A stretch of DNA of 64,000 bases from CAVWXT01 sp963759115. GTDB lineage: Bacteria; Planctomycetota; Planctomycetia; Pirellulales; Thermoguttaceae. The notes below the pieces were generated by a model that saw only the letters and a list, made by a program, of their open reading frames with translations, was not told the DNA's origin and did not search any database. Below, in pieces: positions 27,846-37,690 of the stretch; position 1 is the stretch's first letter; every line of letters starts with the position of its first letter. The stretch covers positions 124,001 to 188,000 of the forward strand of contig CAVWXT010000002.1 in assembly GCA_963759115.1 (NCBI GenBank). The letters are read 5' to 3'. A program made the position numbers and the translations under genes.

Positions 27846-28565
27846 ATGGCAAGGATCGCCATGCGCAACGCGGCGGCGGCAGGAATGATTGCGGTTGCCC
27901 TGTCGGGCTGCTGTGGGGTGAGCCCTGAGTGCCCACCCCCGCCCGGATATCCCGCCGGACAAGGTGTGCCCGCTCAGCCTGCGGCGATCAGCCACCCCAA
28001 CCCGATCTTCATTCCCGTTGCCGATGTGCAATGTGCCTGGGAACTGGTGGTTGACGTGGTTGACGACTACTTCCGCATCGAACGCGAGCAGCCGGCCCGC
28101 ATTGTGGGCAACCTGCCGACGACGGGCACACTGACATCGGTGGCCGAAGTCAGTCCGACGATCTTCGAGCCCTGGCGGCGCGACACGGTCGATCCGGAGC
28201 AGCGGCTTGAGAACACCTTGCAGTCGATGCACCGTCAAGCGATCGTCCACGTGACCCCCGCGCCAGCCCAGGGCGGCCATTGGGTCGAGGTGGCCGTGTA
28301 CAAGCGGCTGGAGGACGTTGCGAAGCCCGACCTCTCGCCCGCCGGCGCCGCCACGTTCCGCTACGACAGTACGCTCACCCGCGTGGTCAATCCGGTTACC
28401 GGCGAGCAGGTCACCAAGCACTGGATTTCGCAAGGCCGCGACACCTCGCTGGAGCAGAGCATCATCGGCGATCTCTTGAGCCGCTGCGGGCAGCCCGCCC
28501 GCCCCGTGGTCGCTCCGGCGCCAAGTGCGGCGTCGGCGTATCGGGGCGCCGGCGCGGGGAGATGA
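27846..28565 (+). CDS. Lipoprotein of unknown function
   Basis: A 239-residue protein with a lipoprotein signal (MARIAMRNAAAAGMIAVALSGC, lipobox LSGC at about residues 19-22). A Pro-rich stretch follows, then a domain with VQCAWELVVDVVDDYFRIEREQP and TIFEPWRRDTV, and later VEVAVYKRLEDVAKPD. The family was not recognised by name, though such lipoproteins are frequent in planctomycetes. Starts at 27846 or 27861 both give a signal; 27861 has the better-placed AAGGA. It probably sits in the outer membrane facing the periplasm. Confidence 0.75.
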   Translation: MARIAMRNAAAAGMIAVALSGCCGVSPECPPPPGYPAGQGVPAQPAAISHPNPIFIPVADVQCAWELVVDVVDDYFRIEREQPARIVGNLPTTGTLTSVAEVSPTIFEPWRRDTVDPEQRLENTLQSMHRQAIVHVTPAPAQGGHWVEVAVYKRLEDVAKPDLSPAGAATFRYDSTLTRVVNPVTGEQVTKHWISQGRDTSLEQSIIGDLLSRCGQPARPVVAPAPSAASAYRGAGAGR

Positions 28566-28827
28566 CGCACGTGCGTCGCCATTGTCTACTCCAAGAGCCT
28601 TATCGGCCCCTTCGACCTTCAGACCGTATCGCTTGGTGGGCGTGTTGTCGATAACCGCCGCAAGCCGATCCGGAGGCGGCAAGGTCCGAAGCACCAGAAC
28701 CGGCAACCGGCGTCTTACCGTCTGGCGTCCGTGGCCCCACGGGCATAGAAGCTCAGGACCAGGGCCTTGTAGAGAATCTTGGGCATGGGCAGTCGCAGCC
28801 TCCGGTCGAGAACGTCGGCCAGCGGCA

Positions 28828-29637
28828 TCAGCCCCCTAGCGCGGCCGTCAGACGGCGGACGCGGCGCAAGGCGCCGGTGCTGAGCAGGACGGCGCCAACT
28901 TCCGGGTGTTTGCCAAGGAACTGACGGGAAACGCGGCCCACCTCCAGGGCACGACGGCAGAAGGCGGCCAGTGTCATCGGATGGTCATGGTAGGCGACCG
29001 CGGCGGGGTGATAGTGCAGCACCATGCCCCGCTCCGCAAGCCGGTAGGCCAGGTCCGTGTCCTCCCACATGGCCGCCGTGAAGGACTCGTCAAAGGGGCC
29101 ATCCAACCCGTCCAGCAGAGACCTCCGGAAGGAGAGATTCGACGTGTAGAACTGCCCGCGGGACAACGGTCTTCCCGGTGTCATGTGGGCGTAGTTGAAT
29201 TGCGGTCCCTCCTCGCCCACGAACCGCAGAAACGGCGTGGGTCGCATATCGGCGGGCCAGGTGGTGTAGCCGACCACGACCAGGCGACCATCGGCGTTGT
29301 GCTCCCGATGGTAGCGGAGGTGCTGCTCCAGGAAATCCCGGCGAGGGACGGTGTCGTCGCCCAAGAACACGATCAATTCGCCGCCGGACGCCGCCAGACC
29401 CGCGTTCCGCGCCGCGGCAGGCCCGCGATTGGTCTGTCGCAGGTAGCGCCGCGCCGGTCCCGGGCGGTCCAGCCGCGGGCGCACGGCGTCGGCCGTGGCG
29501 TCGGTCGAGCCGTCGTCGACCACGACGATCTCGAACTCGCGGTGCGGGAGACCCTGCGCTCCAAGGCCATCGAGCACCTTTGCCAGGGTCGCGGCCCGAT
29601 TGTACGTCGGGATGATCACGCTTACCGCAGGAGGCAT
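28828..29637 (-). CDS. Family 2 glycosyltransferase
   Basis: GT-A fold transferase adding a sugar to a growing glycan. Motifs are VSVIIPTYNRAATL (start), IVVVDDGSTDAT (nucleotide site), the metal-binding LGDDTVP and the acceptor-side EDTDLAYRL. I chose the start at 29637 because GGAGGG lies about 6 nt upstream. After TAALGG a stop at 28828 cuts the protein. In the next frame LMPLADVLDRRLRLP then KILYKALVLSFYARG follows up to 28715, so a one-base indel may hide the true C-terminus. It is the last gene of the polysaccharide cluster. Confidence 0.88.
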   Translation of the reverse strand: MPPAVSVIIPTYNRAATLAKVLDGLGAQGLPHREFEIVVVDDGSTDATADAVRPRLDRPGPARRYLRQTNRGPAAARNAGLAASGGELIVFLGDDTVPRRDFLEQHLRYHREHNADGRLVVVGYTTWPADMRPTPFLRFVGEEGPQFNYAHMTPGRPLSRGQFYTSNLSFRRSLLDGLDGPFDESFTAAMWEDTDLAYRLAERGMVLHYHPAAVAYHDHPMTLAAFCRRALEVGRVSRQFLGKHPEVGAVLLSTGALRRVRRLTAALGG

Positions 29638-29669
29638 CAGGTTTCCCTCCGCCGGCGACTGGCCGAGGA

Positions 29670-31280
29670 TCAAGTTCCTCGCGTTTCCCGCAGCACGGAT
29701 TGCTTGGCCGGCGCGCTTTTCGTGGACGGTTCAGGAGACCCGTGCCGTGGCGAATGCGGCGCCGGGACGTGGCGCCGCACGAGCTTGTGCGAGGTCATCT
29801 CGCGGAGGTGCCGCACCGTGGCCTCGCCGAACTTGCGTTCGACGCGGGCCAAGTAGGCCGGGTCGGTGTAGTAGCGCTGGAACGCCCGGTCGCGGAAGGC
29901 GAGCACTTCGGGACCCGAGAGGTAGCGCGTCGGAAGCGGCAGGGTCTCCACGGAGTGTTGCGAGTAGGCTACCCAGGTCTTCGGCAATTCCCAGCCTTGG
30001 GCGATTGCCTGGTTGTAGAGTTTCGAGCCTGGATAGGCCATGGCGCAGTAGAAGTTGCCGAACTCGCATTTGAGATCCAGGGCGAGGTCGAGCGTCTGCT
30101 GCATCGTCTCCAGGTCATCTTCGGGCAAGCCGAAGATGTAGTTGCCGATGACGTGAATGCCGGCGTTCCAGACCTTTGTCAGGGTCGCGCGGATGTCTTG
30201 CTGATCGAAGCCCTTTTGGACGTTGTCGCGGACCTTGCTGTTGGCGGCCTCGATGCCAAAGGCGAGCCAGCGGATCCCGGCCTTGGCGAGCATGTCGATC
30301 TGGTCGTCGCGCACGGTGTCGACGCGGGCGTAGGCCCAGATGTTCAGGTCCAAGCCGCGCTCGATGATTCCCTCGCATACCGCCTGGACGTGGCTCTTGT
30401 TGAGCACGAATAACTCGTCGGCGAACTTGACGTTCCGCACCCCGTAGCGTTCGACGAGATGCTGAAGGTTGTCGACCACTCGCCGGGGGTTCCAGTAGCG
30501 GTAGCTGTTGCCTTTCATGCCCATCGTCTGCGCGCCGCTGCGGAACGGGGCCTGGATGCAGCAGAAGCTGCACTTGAAGGGACAGCCCAGCGTCGTATAG
30601 ACGGCGGCGTAGGGCGACCGCGCCAGTTCCGCCCGGGCATCGGCAGTTCCCATGCAGTGCCAGTTGTGGGCCCGGTACTTCTCCATAGGCAGAAGGTCCC
30701 AGGCGATGCCGGGCATCTCGGCATCGAGGTCGGCGATCAGCGGCGCGTGCCTGGCAGGGGAGACCACTTGGGCCCCGTCGCGATAGTAAAGATCGGACAC
30801 CTTGGCATAGTCCCGGTCGCCGGCCTCAATCGCGGCGAGCAGTTCGACGAGAGTGACAAGTCCCTCGCCTCCGGCCACGAAATCGGCCGCTTCTTCGCGA
30901 AGCGTCCGCTCAGGCAGGGCGGACACGTGCCCGCCAATCATCAAGACCTTTGACTCCGGCGCCAGGTTCTTCAACTCGCGTACGACGGCCCCTGCCGAGG
31001 GCATGACTTGGGTCGAGGCCGACGGCTGGTGCCCGTAAGCCACTACCGCCACCAGCGCCGGCTTGAGGTTCTGACAGCGCTGGGCGGTTTCGGCGGCGGT
31101 CAGGCCCTCGGCCTCGGCGTCGATGATTTCGACTCCGAAGCCCTTGTTGCGAACATAGGTTGCCATCAGCCCGGCCCAGATCGGCGGTTCGATGGCGCTG
31201 AGATTGTCAGCGAGGGATTGATACACCCTCGCGCGGCTGGCGGGGTTGACCAGCACCAGATGGGGATGGGCGTGTGGCAT
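29670..31280 (-). CDS. B12-binding radical SAM enzyme
   Basis: A 536-residue enzyme. A cobalamin-binding Rossmann domain (about residues 10-150, with KVLMIGGHVSALPE) precedes a radical SAM barrel whose cluster ligands are in GCPFKCSFCCIQ (CX3CX2C). Downstream features typical of the class are LAFGIEAANSKVRDNV and NYIFGLPEDD. Members methylate or rearrange unactivated carbons. In a sugar cluster this suggests C-methylation or deoxygenation of a sugar, which is inference. It starts 11 nt after the preceding gene and ends shortly before the glycosyltransferase. Confidence 0.88.
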   Translation of the reverse strand: MPHAHPHLVLVNPASRARVYQSLADNLSAIEPPIWAGLMATYVRNKGFGVEIIDAEAEGLTAAETAQRCQNLKPALVAVVAYGHQPSASTQVMPSAGAVVRELKNLAPESKVLMIGGHVSALPERTLREEAADFVAGGEGLVTLVELLAAIEAGDRDYAKVSDLYYRDGAQVVSPARHAPLIADLDAEMPGIAWDLLPMEKYRAHNWHCMGTADARAELARSPYAAVYTTLGCPFKCSFCCIQAPFRSGAQTMGMKGNSYRYWNPRRVVDNLQHLVERYGVRNVKFADELFVLNKSHVQAVCEGIIERGLDLNIWAYARVDTVRDDQIDMLAKAGIRWLAFGIEAANSKVRDNVQKGFDQQDIRATLTKVWNAGIHVIGNYIFGLPEDDLETMQQTLDLALDLKCEFGNFYCAMAYPGSKLYNQAIAQGWELPKTWVAYSQHSVETLPLPTRYLSGPEVLAFRDRAFQRYYTDPAYLARVERKFGEATVRHLREMTSHKLVRRHVPAPHSPRHGSPEPSTKSAPAKQSVLRETRGT

Positions 31281-31291
31281 GATGGTCGGCC

Positions 31292-32492
31292 TTACACCTC
31301 GTTGAGAATGGCACAAAGCCGCAGGATTTTTTCCTCTTCCAGGCAGGGGTAGTTCCCCAGGTAAAAACCGTAGAAGTGGATGTGATCCGCGCGGGGGCAC
31401 TGCCGGTACGCGTCTTCGCCCAATCGCTTGCGCAAGTACGGCTGGCGGAGTTGGTTCCCGCCGCCGGACGTGCCGCGGCGAAACTCGACGCCGCAGCCCC
31501 GGAGCGTTTGCACGACGCGGTCGCGGAACCGGTTGTCGGGCTCTTGAAGCACCAGCGTGAAGGCGTAGTTGCAACTCCCCGCGGTTCGAAGTCGGTGCGG
31601 TACTTGGCGGGGTCGAGGTGGCCGAGGAAGAGGTCCAGGTTGCGCCGTGCGCCGCGTTGTTGGCATCCAGGCGCTTCAGTTGCGAGCGGCCAAGGACGGC
31701 GTTGATTTCCGTGGAGCGCATGTTGTAGGCCGGGAAGGCGAAAATGAAGTCCGGCGTCAGGTCCGGGTAGCGCTCGTGGTAGGGCTCCTTGAAGGCCGCG
31801 TCGCTGCACTCCCGCACCATGCCGTGCGAGCGGAACATCCGCAGCATCTCGTAGAAGCGGCGGTCGCCGGTCGAAACCATTCCGCCCTCGATCGTGCTCA
31901 TGTGGTGGGCGTAGTAGAACGAGAAATTGGACATCAGGCCGAAGGTGCCCAGCTTGCGGCCGTCCATGCAGGCGCCGTGCGACTCGCAAACGTCCTCGAT
32001 CAAGGGAATGTCTCGCCTGGCCAGTTCGTCGATGAGCCGCGGGCCGAGGGCATTGTAGCCGAGGACGTGGGTGATGAAGACGGCCCTGGTGTCCGCCGTG
32101 ATCTTATCCAGGATCAAATCGTTGTCCATGCCGAGCGTGCGGGGGTCGATGTCCGCGAAGACTGGCGTGAAACCGCACTGGATCACGGCGGCGACGTCGG
32201 AAACCCAGGTGATGGGCGGCACGATTACCTCGCCGGGCCCGAAGGTTCTGCGCAGGGCGGCCATGGTGATCAGGTTGGCCGAAGCCCCCGAGTTGACGAG
32301 GACGCTGTGTTTCACCCCCAGCCACTGCGACCATTCCTCCTCGAAGGCCCGGACCTGCCTGGATTGGGTCAGAATCAACCCGTCCTCTCCGGCATCCCGG
32401 GAGAGAAACCCGATCACGGCGTCCAGGTCGGCCCGCGTGATGTTGTTCTGCATCAACGGCCAATCGAGTTGGGAGGCAATCGCTGTGCTCAT
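31292..32492 (-). CDS. DegT-fold PLP enzyme with His in place of the PLP lysine (3-dehydratase-like), two frame breaks
   Basis: A fold-type I PLP enzyme of the DegT/DnrJ/EryC1 family. It starts MSTAIASQLDWPLMQNNITR, with the cofactor region VLVNSGASAN and the Asp in IEDVCESHGA. Where sugar aminotransferases have the Schiff-base Lys, this reads FYYAHHMSTIEGG. A His there is the feature of ColD/RfbH-type 3-dehydratases, which deoxygenate C3 of a 4-keto sugar. Frame changes near 31665 and 31580 are needed to join LDLFLGHLDPAKYRTDF and GSCNYAFTLVLQEPDN to the C-terminus at 31292. Rejoined length is about 400 residues. Confidence 0.82.
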
Positions 32493-32552
32493 TGTGTGTC
32501 AGTGACCTCCGTTAAACGGAGCGAAGGGGCATCTGCCAGGCGGCCCACGGCC

Positions 32553-33314
32553 TCAGGTCGGCAGATCCTCATAGTTTCGAACCCAAATACAGTACTTGCA
32601 CAATTCGTAGGGGGGCCGGTGTTCGATGGCCGCAAAGTCGCGAGCCGGGCCGAGAATGTGACGCCCCGCGTAATCCCAGCAACAGCCGCTGACCCGGCCG
32701 TCCCACCCGGCCAGAAAACTGTTCTGTTGGACGAAAGGGCAAGTGGCGGCGTGGGACTGCGGGTCCGCGTGGACCACGCGATAGTCGGTCAGGAACCCGG
32801 CCCAATTGGCAAACTGGTCGTGATGGAACTCGTCGCGTCGCAGACCCAGCGACAGCGCCAGGAGTTGTTCCTGGGTGGTGTCCGTGTCGCCATAGACGTA
32901 CAGCGCTGCTCCGCGGGCGTCGTTCCATCGCATGGCCTCCCGGAAACGCCGCACGCTCTCCTCCGTATGGAGCGAAACGTGCAGCCAATCCAAGCCGGCG
33001 TCGATCAACCGCGCGAAGCAATCCTCCGTCAGCAAGATGCCGTTGGTGTGGAACCCCAGACGCAGGGACCCATTCGTTTGTTTGGCAATCCGTACGAAGT
33101 CCAGCAGACGCGGATGGAGCAGCGGTTCGCCCCGCCAGTTCAACTCGGTGTAGCCGCTGCAATGCTGAAGGCACTCGCGCAACGTCTGCTCGTCCATGAA
33201 TCCTTCGGCCGTCGAAACGCGCCCCTGGGGGCAGTGCCGACAGCGGAGGTTGCAGGAGTTGGTTAACTCGATGGCGAGGATGCGTTTCCTCGGGGTTGGA
33301 CCGGGTGAACTCAT
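32553..33314 (-). CDS. Radical SAM/SPASM-type enzyme
   Basis: A 253-residue radical SAM protein. The cluster motif is CNLRCRHC (CX3CX2C) near residue 20, then ELNWRGEPLLHP (the GGEP-like SAM-binding motif) and LGFHTNGILLT. The C-terminus has Cys residues (ATCPF, GCCWDY, CKYC) that fit auxiliary iron-sulfur ligands of a SPASM-like domain. The substrate is unknown; the context favours a sugar or a small modifying reaction in the polysaccharide pathway. It lies 60 nt upstream of the DegT gene. Confidence 0.85.
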   Translation of the reverse strand: MSSPGPTPRKRILAIELTNSCNLRCRHCPQGRVSTAEGFMDEQTLRECLQHCSGYTELNWRGEPLLHPRLLDFVRIAKQTNGSLRLGFHTNGILLTEDCFARLIDAGLDWLHVSLHTEESVRRFREAMRWNDARGAALYVYGDTDTTQEQLLALSLGLRRDEFHHDQFANWAGFLTDYRVVHADPQSHAATCPFVQQNSFLAGWDGRVSGCCWDYAGRHILGPARDFAAIEHRPPYELCKYCIWVRNYEDLPT

Positions 33315-33495
33315 CGCGCACCATCCTGTCCCGGCGATGGGCGCCGACTCACTTCGCAGGGTACTGCCAACGGGGGCGCAACCAGCCGACGGCGATCGGT
33401 CATCCCCGGACCCGATGCCCGTGGGCGAGCGTGATCCCGGACGAAGGGCCGATCTCGACGCTCAATTGGGCGGCCGTCATCTTCGGAAATCGGGC

Positions 33496-33604
33496 GGACA
33501 ACCTCGCGCGTGACGTTGTTCTTCATCAACGGCCAATTCAGGCCCTCGGCGGCGGGCGTGCCGCGGGCGACTAGGTTTCGAGGCCGGACTTGGGTGCTAG
33601 TCAT
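33496..33604 (-). pseudogene. Truncated start of a second DegT-type gene
   Basis: The frame opened by ATG at 33604 reads MTSTQVRPRNLVARG, then GLNWPLMKNNVTRE. The latter clearly matches the start of the nearby DegT enzyme (DWPLMQNNITR). After about 36 residues the similarity ends, and no further PLP-enzyme sequence follows before the radical SAM gene at 33314. The ATG overlaps the stop of the preceding gene (ATGACTAG). This is best read as the remnant left when a duplicated DegT gene was deleted. The following 180 bp, to the radical SAM start, show nothing recognisable. Confidence 0.6.
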
Positions 33605-36217
33605 AGCGACACTCCTTGGAGCAGGCCGACACTCGCGCGTCGGACGGAACCTGATGGGGGCGAAGCAGGGGCGCGACCGTGCGCTTTGCCAAAAACACCG
33701 GGGGATCGCACACCGCGCGGACCGGCGCCGGCGAGCGCAAGTACCGTTGGAACACGGCCGCCAACGCTCCCCTCGCGCGGTCCGCAAGCCGTTGTGTCCG
33801 CGGCCGTCCGGAAGGCATCACTCGCTGTCCTGGCGGCGGCTGCCCGGACTGCGGATCCCTGAGGCCGAGCTTGACGTCTTCCGCGCGGACGCCGAAGAAC
33901 GCGTTGCCTTGGCGCGTCACGAGATAAACCGGCTCTTCGCGAACTCCGCGGAGGGCGCGGATGGTCGTTTTGACCTGCGCGACGGTTTCTCCGAGAAGAA
34001 CGCCTTCCTTGCGACGGTTGCGCGGGTCGCCGAGATCGACGGGGCACGGGGACCGCGGACCGGCATAGTACGTTCCGCCGAAGCGGACAATGTCGTAGGA
34101 CAGGTAGGTTCTCGACAAGTTCGGGGGAGAGCGAAGCCCGTTCGATGGTTGGCGCGTCGGGGCGCGGCTGTTCGAGAGGGCCGCTCGAAGGGTTCACGCT
34201 CGAGCCCGCCTCTCCGCGGCTGCTCGTGACCTGATCCGTCATGAAATCCGTCCAGGCCGTCGTCGGGACCTTCAAGTCGTGGAGGGCGGTGACGAACTTG
34301 CGGAATCGCCGGCAGCGCACCTCGGCGTCGATATGGGGCGACTCGCTGTGCCACTCCGACTCCGGGATGGCGACGGGGTACGTGCGGTAGAGTTGTTCCT
34401 TGTCGGAGTGGAATACGATATGGAAGTCCTCGGGCTTCTCCCAGAACTCGGAGCCGCGGAACAACATCAGCGGATTGACGAACGGGACGCGGCCGATGTA
34501 AGGCTTCAACTGCTTCAGGAATTCGATCGACTCGTCGACGTCCTCGTCCGTCTCTCCCGGCACGCCGATCACGCAGTTGGCCTCCGTAAGGATTCCCGCT
34601 TCGGTGGCATCGCGGAGGTTGTCGAGAACGATCTGCTTGGTGTAGCCCTTGCGTTGGATCTTGCGGGCATTCTCCGACCAGCCGTCGATGCCGAACCGCA
34701 AACACCCGAAGCCGGCGTTGGACAGCTTGCGGAAATAGGACTTGCCGACCCGGCCGTTGCAGCGCAGTTGGGCGGTCATGCGGATCTTCAGACCGCGCCG
34801 GACGATCTCGTCGCAAAGTTCCTCGATCAAGTCCGGGTCCCAGTGGAGGTCGCTTTCGTTGAACACGAAATCATCGCAGCCGTGACGGTGGAAGAACTCG
34901 ATGTCGTCGGCCACTTGCTTCGGAGGCCGCGGCCTCCAGGAGAAGCGTTCGCCGCAGAAACGGCACCTGGACCAACCGCATCCCCGGCTGCCCACGATGG
35001 GAGTCAACCAATGCGCGTTCCAATTGCGATACAGCCCGACGTCCGTCCACTCGAAGCGGGGGTGGCCCAGAGGAGCCAGGTCCCTGGGGATCTCGCCTGG
35101 AGCAAACGTGCGGTGCGGCGAATCGTAACGCGACCACACGCCGGGCCGATCCGCGACTTTTTCTCCGCGCAACACCGCTCGCACCAGTGGCCCGAGGGTC
35201 AAGTCCGCCTCGCCCACGACCGTATAGTCGGCCAAAGGAAAGATGGTCCTGGCCGCACCGGGCTGCAGACAACTCATCCCGCCGACCAGGACGACCGCGT
35301 CCGGCAGGCCCTGGCGCATGCGCTCGATGACCCGTTGTGCAAAGCACAAGCTGGCGTGCTGGATCGAGCAGGCCACGATCTTCGGCCGGGCGGCAATGAG
35401 CTTGTCGGCGATCTCGGCGACGCTCTCCTCGAAGTGATCGAGGAAGTCGGCCTTCTCCCACAGTTGATAGTGGACCGGCAGCCAGGGGTCTTCGGGCATC
35501 GGCTCGCCGGCGGGAGTGCAGACTTCCGGCACTCCGTCCATCAGCCGGTCGCCGTGATAGCGATGGTAGATGATGATGTCCGTGTCGACCGTCTGAAATC
35601 GAATGCCTTCCCGTTTCAGGGCGTCGTGAACGTAGCCAAGCCCCACCGGCAACTGGGCCAGGGTCCGGGCCGGGAAGTCGAGGAGGATCAGTTCCTGGTC
35701 TGGAAGGAACTCGATGTCCGGGACATTGATGGGATAAATGCTGTCCCGTGCCGGCAGCCACGCCCGGTTCGGTGCTGCGCTCCAATCGAGTTCCAACAGG
35801 GTGTCCAGCGAAACCGCCTCGACGCCCGCGCGGAGGGTTTTTCGCATTCGCCGCAGGGCCCGCCAGTTCGTACTGCACAAGAACGCCGCCGCAATGCCGT
35901 CCGGCAACTCGCGGGGACCGACGACGGGGATTCCGTCGATCGATCGGCCGGCCTTCCGAACATCGTCGTCCAGGACCACCTTCACCCGGGTCTTGAGTTC
36001 CGGGATTTGGAAGAGCAGGTAATCGCAAAAACTGCCGCAGCCGAACAGCGCCAAGCCTCCGTTCCTGGAGAGCAAGTGCCGGGCCAAGACTGCGCAGGCA
36101 GCGTAGATCCTGCTGGCCGCCATCGAAACGCAGACAGCGGCTGCGCGAGAATGCCAGCTTCTGCAGCGGCGCCTCCAGGCTGAGCCAATTCGCCGCCATC
36201 GTCGAGTCAGCTTGCAT
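33597..36217 (-). CDS. B12-binding radical SAM enzyme with accessory C-terminal modules, two frame breaks
   Basis: AGGAGG sits 6 nt before the ATG at 36217 (MQADSTMAANWLSLEAPLQK). The frame shifts near 36140 into a Rossmann segment (LALFGCGSFCDYLLFQIPE). A cobalamin-binding part (VGLGYVHDALKREGI, VLVGGMSCLQPG) follows, then the radical SAM barrel with GCGWSRCRFCGE (CX4CX2C) and later RFGIDGWSENAR. A second shift near 34105 leads to an accessory domain (YLSYDIVRFGGTYYA ... PVDLGD) and a tail (DPPVFLAKRTVAPLLRPH ... CSKECRYD). That domain recurs in the proteins encoded at 48685-49830 and 45137-48688, and the tail in the methyltransferase at 36421. The reaction is unknown. Confidence 0.8.
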
Positions 36218-36428
36218 CCGGCACCTCCTGGCGAGCCGAAACGGCGCGGGGAATGGCGTTCCGAATGCCGATCGCGTCGATGCCGCAAATCCGGTGCAGC
36301 CGCTCCCGGCCGCCGAGTTCGAAGAGGCAGCGGCCGGCGACTCCCAGGCTCGTCCATTTCGCCTGCCCGCCGCTGTCGGCGACGACGCGGGCGCCGAAAT
36401 GTCGAGGCCGGACTGGGGTGCTAATCAT
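36207..36428 (-). pseudogene. Mosaic remnant: DegT-like start fused to the end of a transketolase gene
   Basis: The ATG at 36428 overlaps the stop of the upstream methyltransferase and reads MISTPVRPRHFGAR, like the truncated DegT start at 33604 (MTSTQVRPRNLVAR). It then continues GGQAKWTSLGVAGRCLFELG and GRERLHRICGID, which is the C-terminus of the split transketolase encoded at 37687 (GGQAKLTSLGVDGRYLFELG). DNA similarity to about 37885-37998 is also obvious. The 73-residue product lacks any active site. It looks like a recombination junction left by segmental duplication. Confidence 0.65.
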
Positions 36429-37690
36429 AACGACACTCTTTGGAGCAGGCCGACGCTCGTGCGCCGGACGAAACCTGGTGGGGGCGAAGCAGGGGCGCGA
36501 CCGCTCGCTTTGCCAGAAACACTGGGGGATCGAATACCGCGCGGACCGGCGCCGGCGAGCGCAAATACCGTTGGTAGACGGCTGCCAGCCCGGCCCTGGC
36601 GGCCACCGCAAGCCGCCCGGTCCGCGCTTCCCGCCATATCCGGGGCGTTCCCCAGAAGGCTTGAACCGGCGGCGCTCGGCAGTCGTCGAAGTGCTGCGAA
36701 AGGACGGCCTCCGGGTTGCAAAAGTGCTCTTGATCGAGACGGCTGTTGAAATGGCTGTTGTCGAAGTTCTGTTCGTAAAGGACACCACCCTCCGCAAGAT
36801 GAGTCCGCAGGAATGCCGCGTAGTCGTGCACCACCTTGGCAGGCATTTCGGCAAACGAGAGCGTGTTGATTGCCAAGTCGATCTTGAGTTCACCGAGCGC
36901 GGCAATCAGTCCCGGGATGACGGCGGTCACGGACCGCGGCGGAAGAGCGACGCCGGGACCGTCGAGGACTCGTATGTCCTGCTCCGGAAGAGTTGCGGCG
37001 AGATAGCAGGTCGAGAAGATGAGGCTCTGCGGCAGGTCTACCACCACATAGGTCGAGTTGGGAAGGATCTGTTTGATGAAATAGGCCAGGGCGCCATAGC
37101 CGCCGCCGATCTCCAACACGACCGGAGATTTCTTGTGAAGAAGGGGTTCGAACAACCCCGCAGACCGCATGATGTTGATGCGCTCCTGGTAGGCGACGAC
37201 GTCCCGATTGACGCAGTGCCCGTTGACGAGGAAGCCCACTTCTCCCATGACCAGCGGCGGGGAACAGATGTAAGGCGGTTGTTGCTGGCGAGTCAGCATT
37301 TTGAATCCCGCGACGCTCCAGTCCAGCCCCTCGTTGCCCGGTTCGGGAGGGAAGTGCTCGACGAAATGCATCATTCCAATTCGTTTGGGTTTCGCCCAAC
37401 AGGCTGGAGAGGCGATACCCTGAGAACACGTGGGACTCCAGCCTCAATTGATTCAGGAAGGCCCGGTCCACGCATGAGAAGCCAACGGCCGAGACCTTCC
37501 CATAGATCGTCGTCCCAAGGGGAGAAACCCAGGACTCTGCCTGCTCCAGGGCGGGACCGTTCTTTTGCGCGACGTGCCGCAGGCACTCAACAAGAGCTTG
37601 GCAGCGGCCGACTTCCTCGTCGGAAAGAGGACGATTACGTTCGAGCCCCAAGAGAGGATACTCCGAGCCCTGTACTGCTGTGGCCATCAT
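36421..37690 (-). CDS. Putative sugar O-methyltransferase, one frame break
   Basis: A SAM-dependent methyltransferase of the putative-sugar-O-methyltransferase type. The start at 37690 (MMATAVQGSEYPLLGLERN) overlaps the transketolase stop by ATGA. After YRLSSLLGE the frame must shift near 37380-37400 to reach MMHFVEHFPPEPGNEG. SAM motif I is VVLEIGGGYGALAYF, followed by TYVVVDLPQSLIFS. The C-terminus carries the same tail as the radical SAM protein downstream (DPPVFLAKRAVAPLLRPH ... CSKECRYD), and its DNA is near-identical to 33597-33780. It probably methylates a sugar hydroxyl of the surface glycan. Confidence 0.8.

Noticed and set aside
29670..32492. An apparent 940-residue fusion of a DegT enzyme and a radical SAM enzyme
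   Set aside because: The linker is frameshifted DegT sequence; the real DegT C-terminus is in other frames, and the radical SAM protein has its own ATG at 31280.
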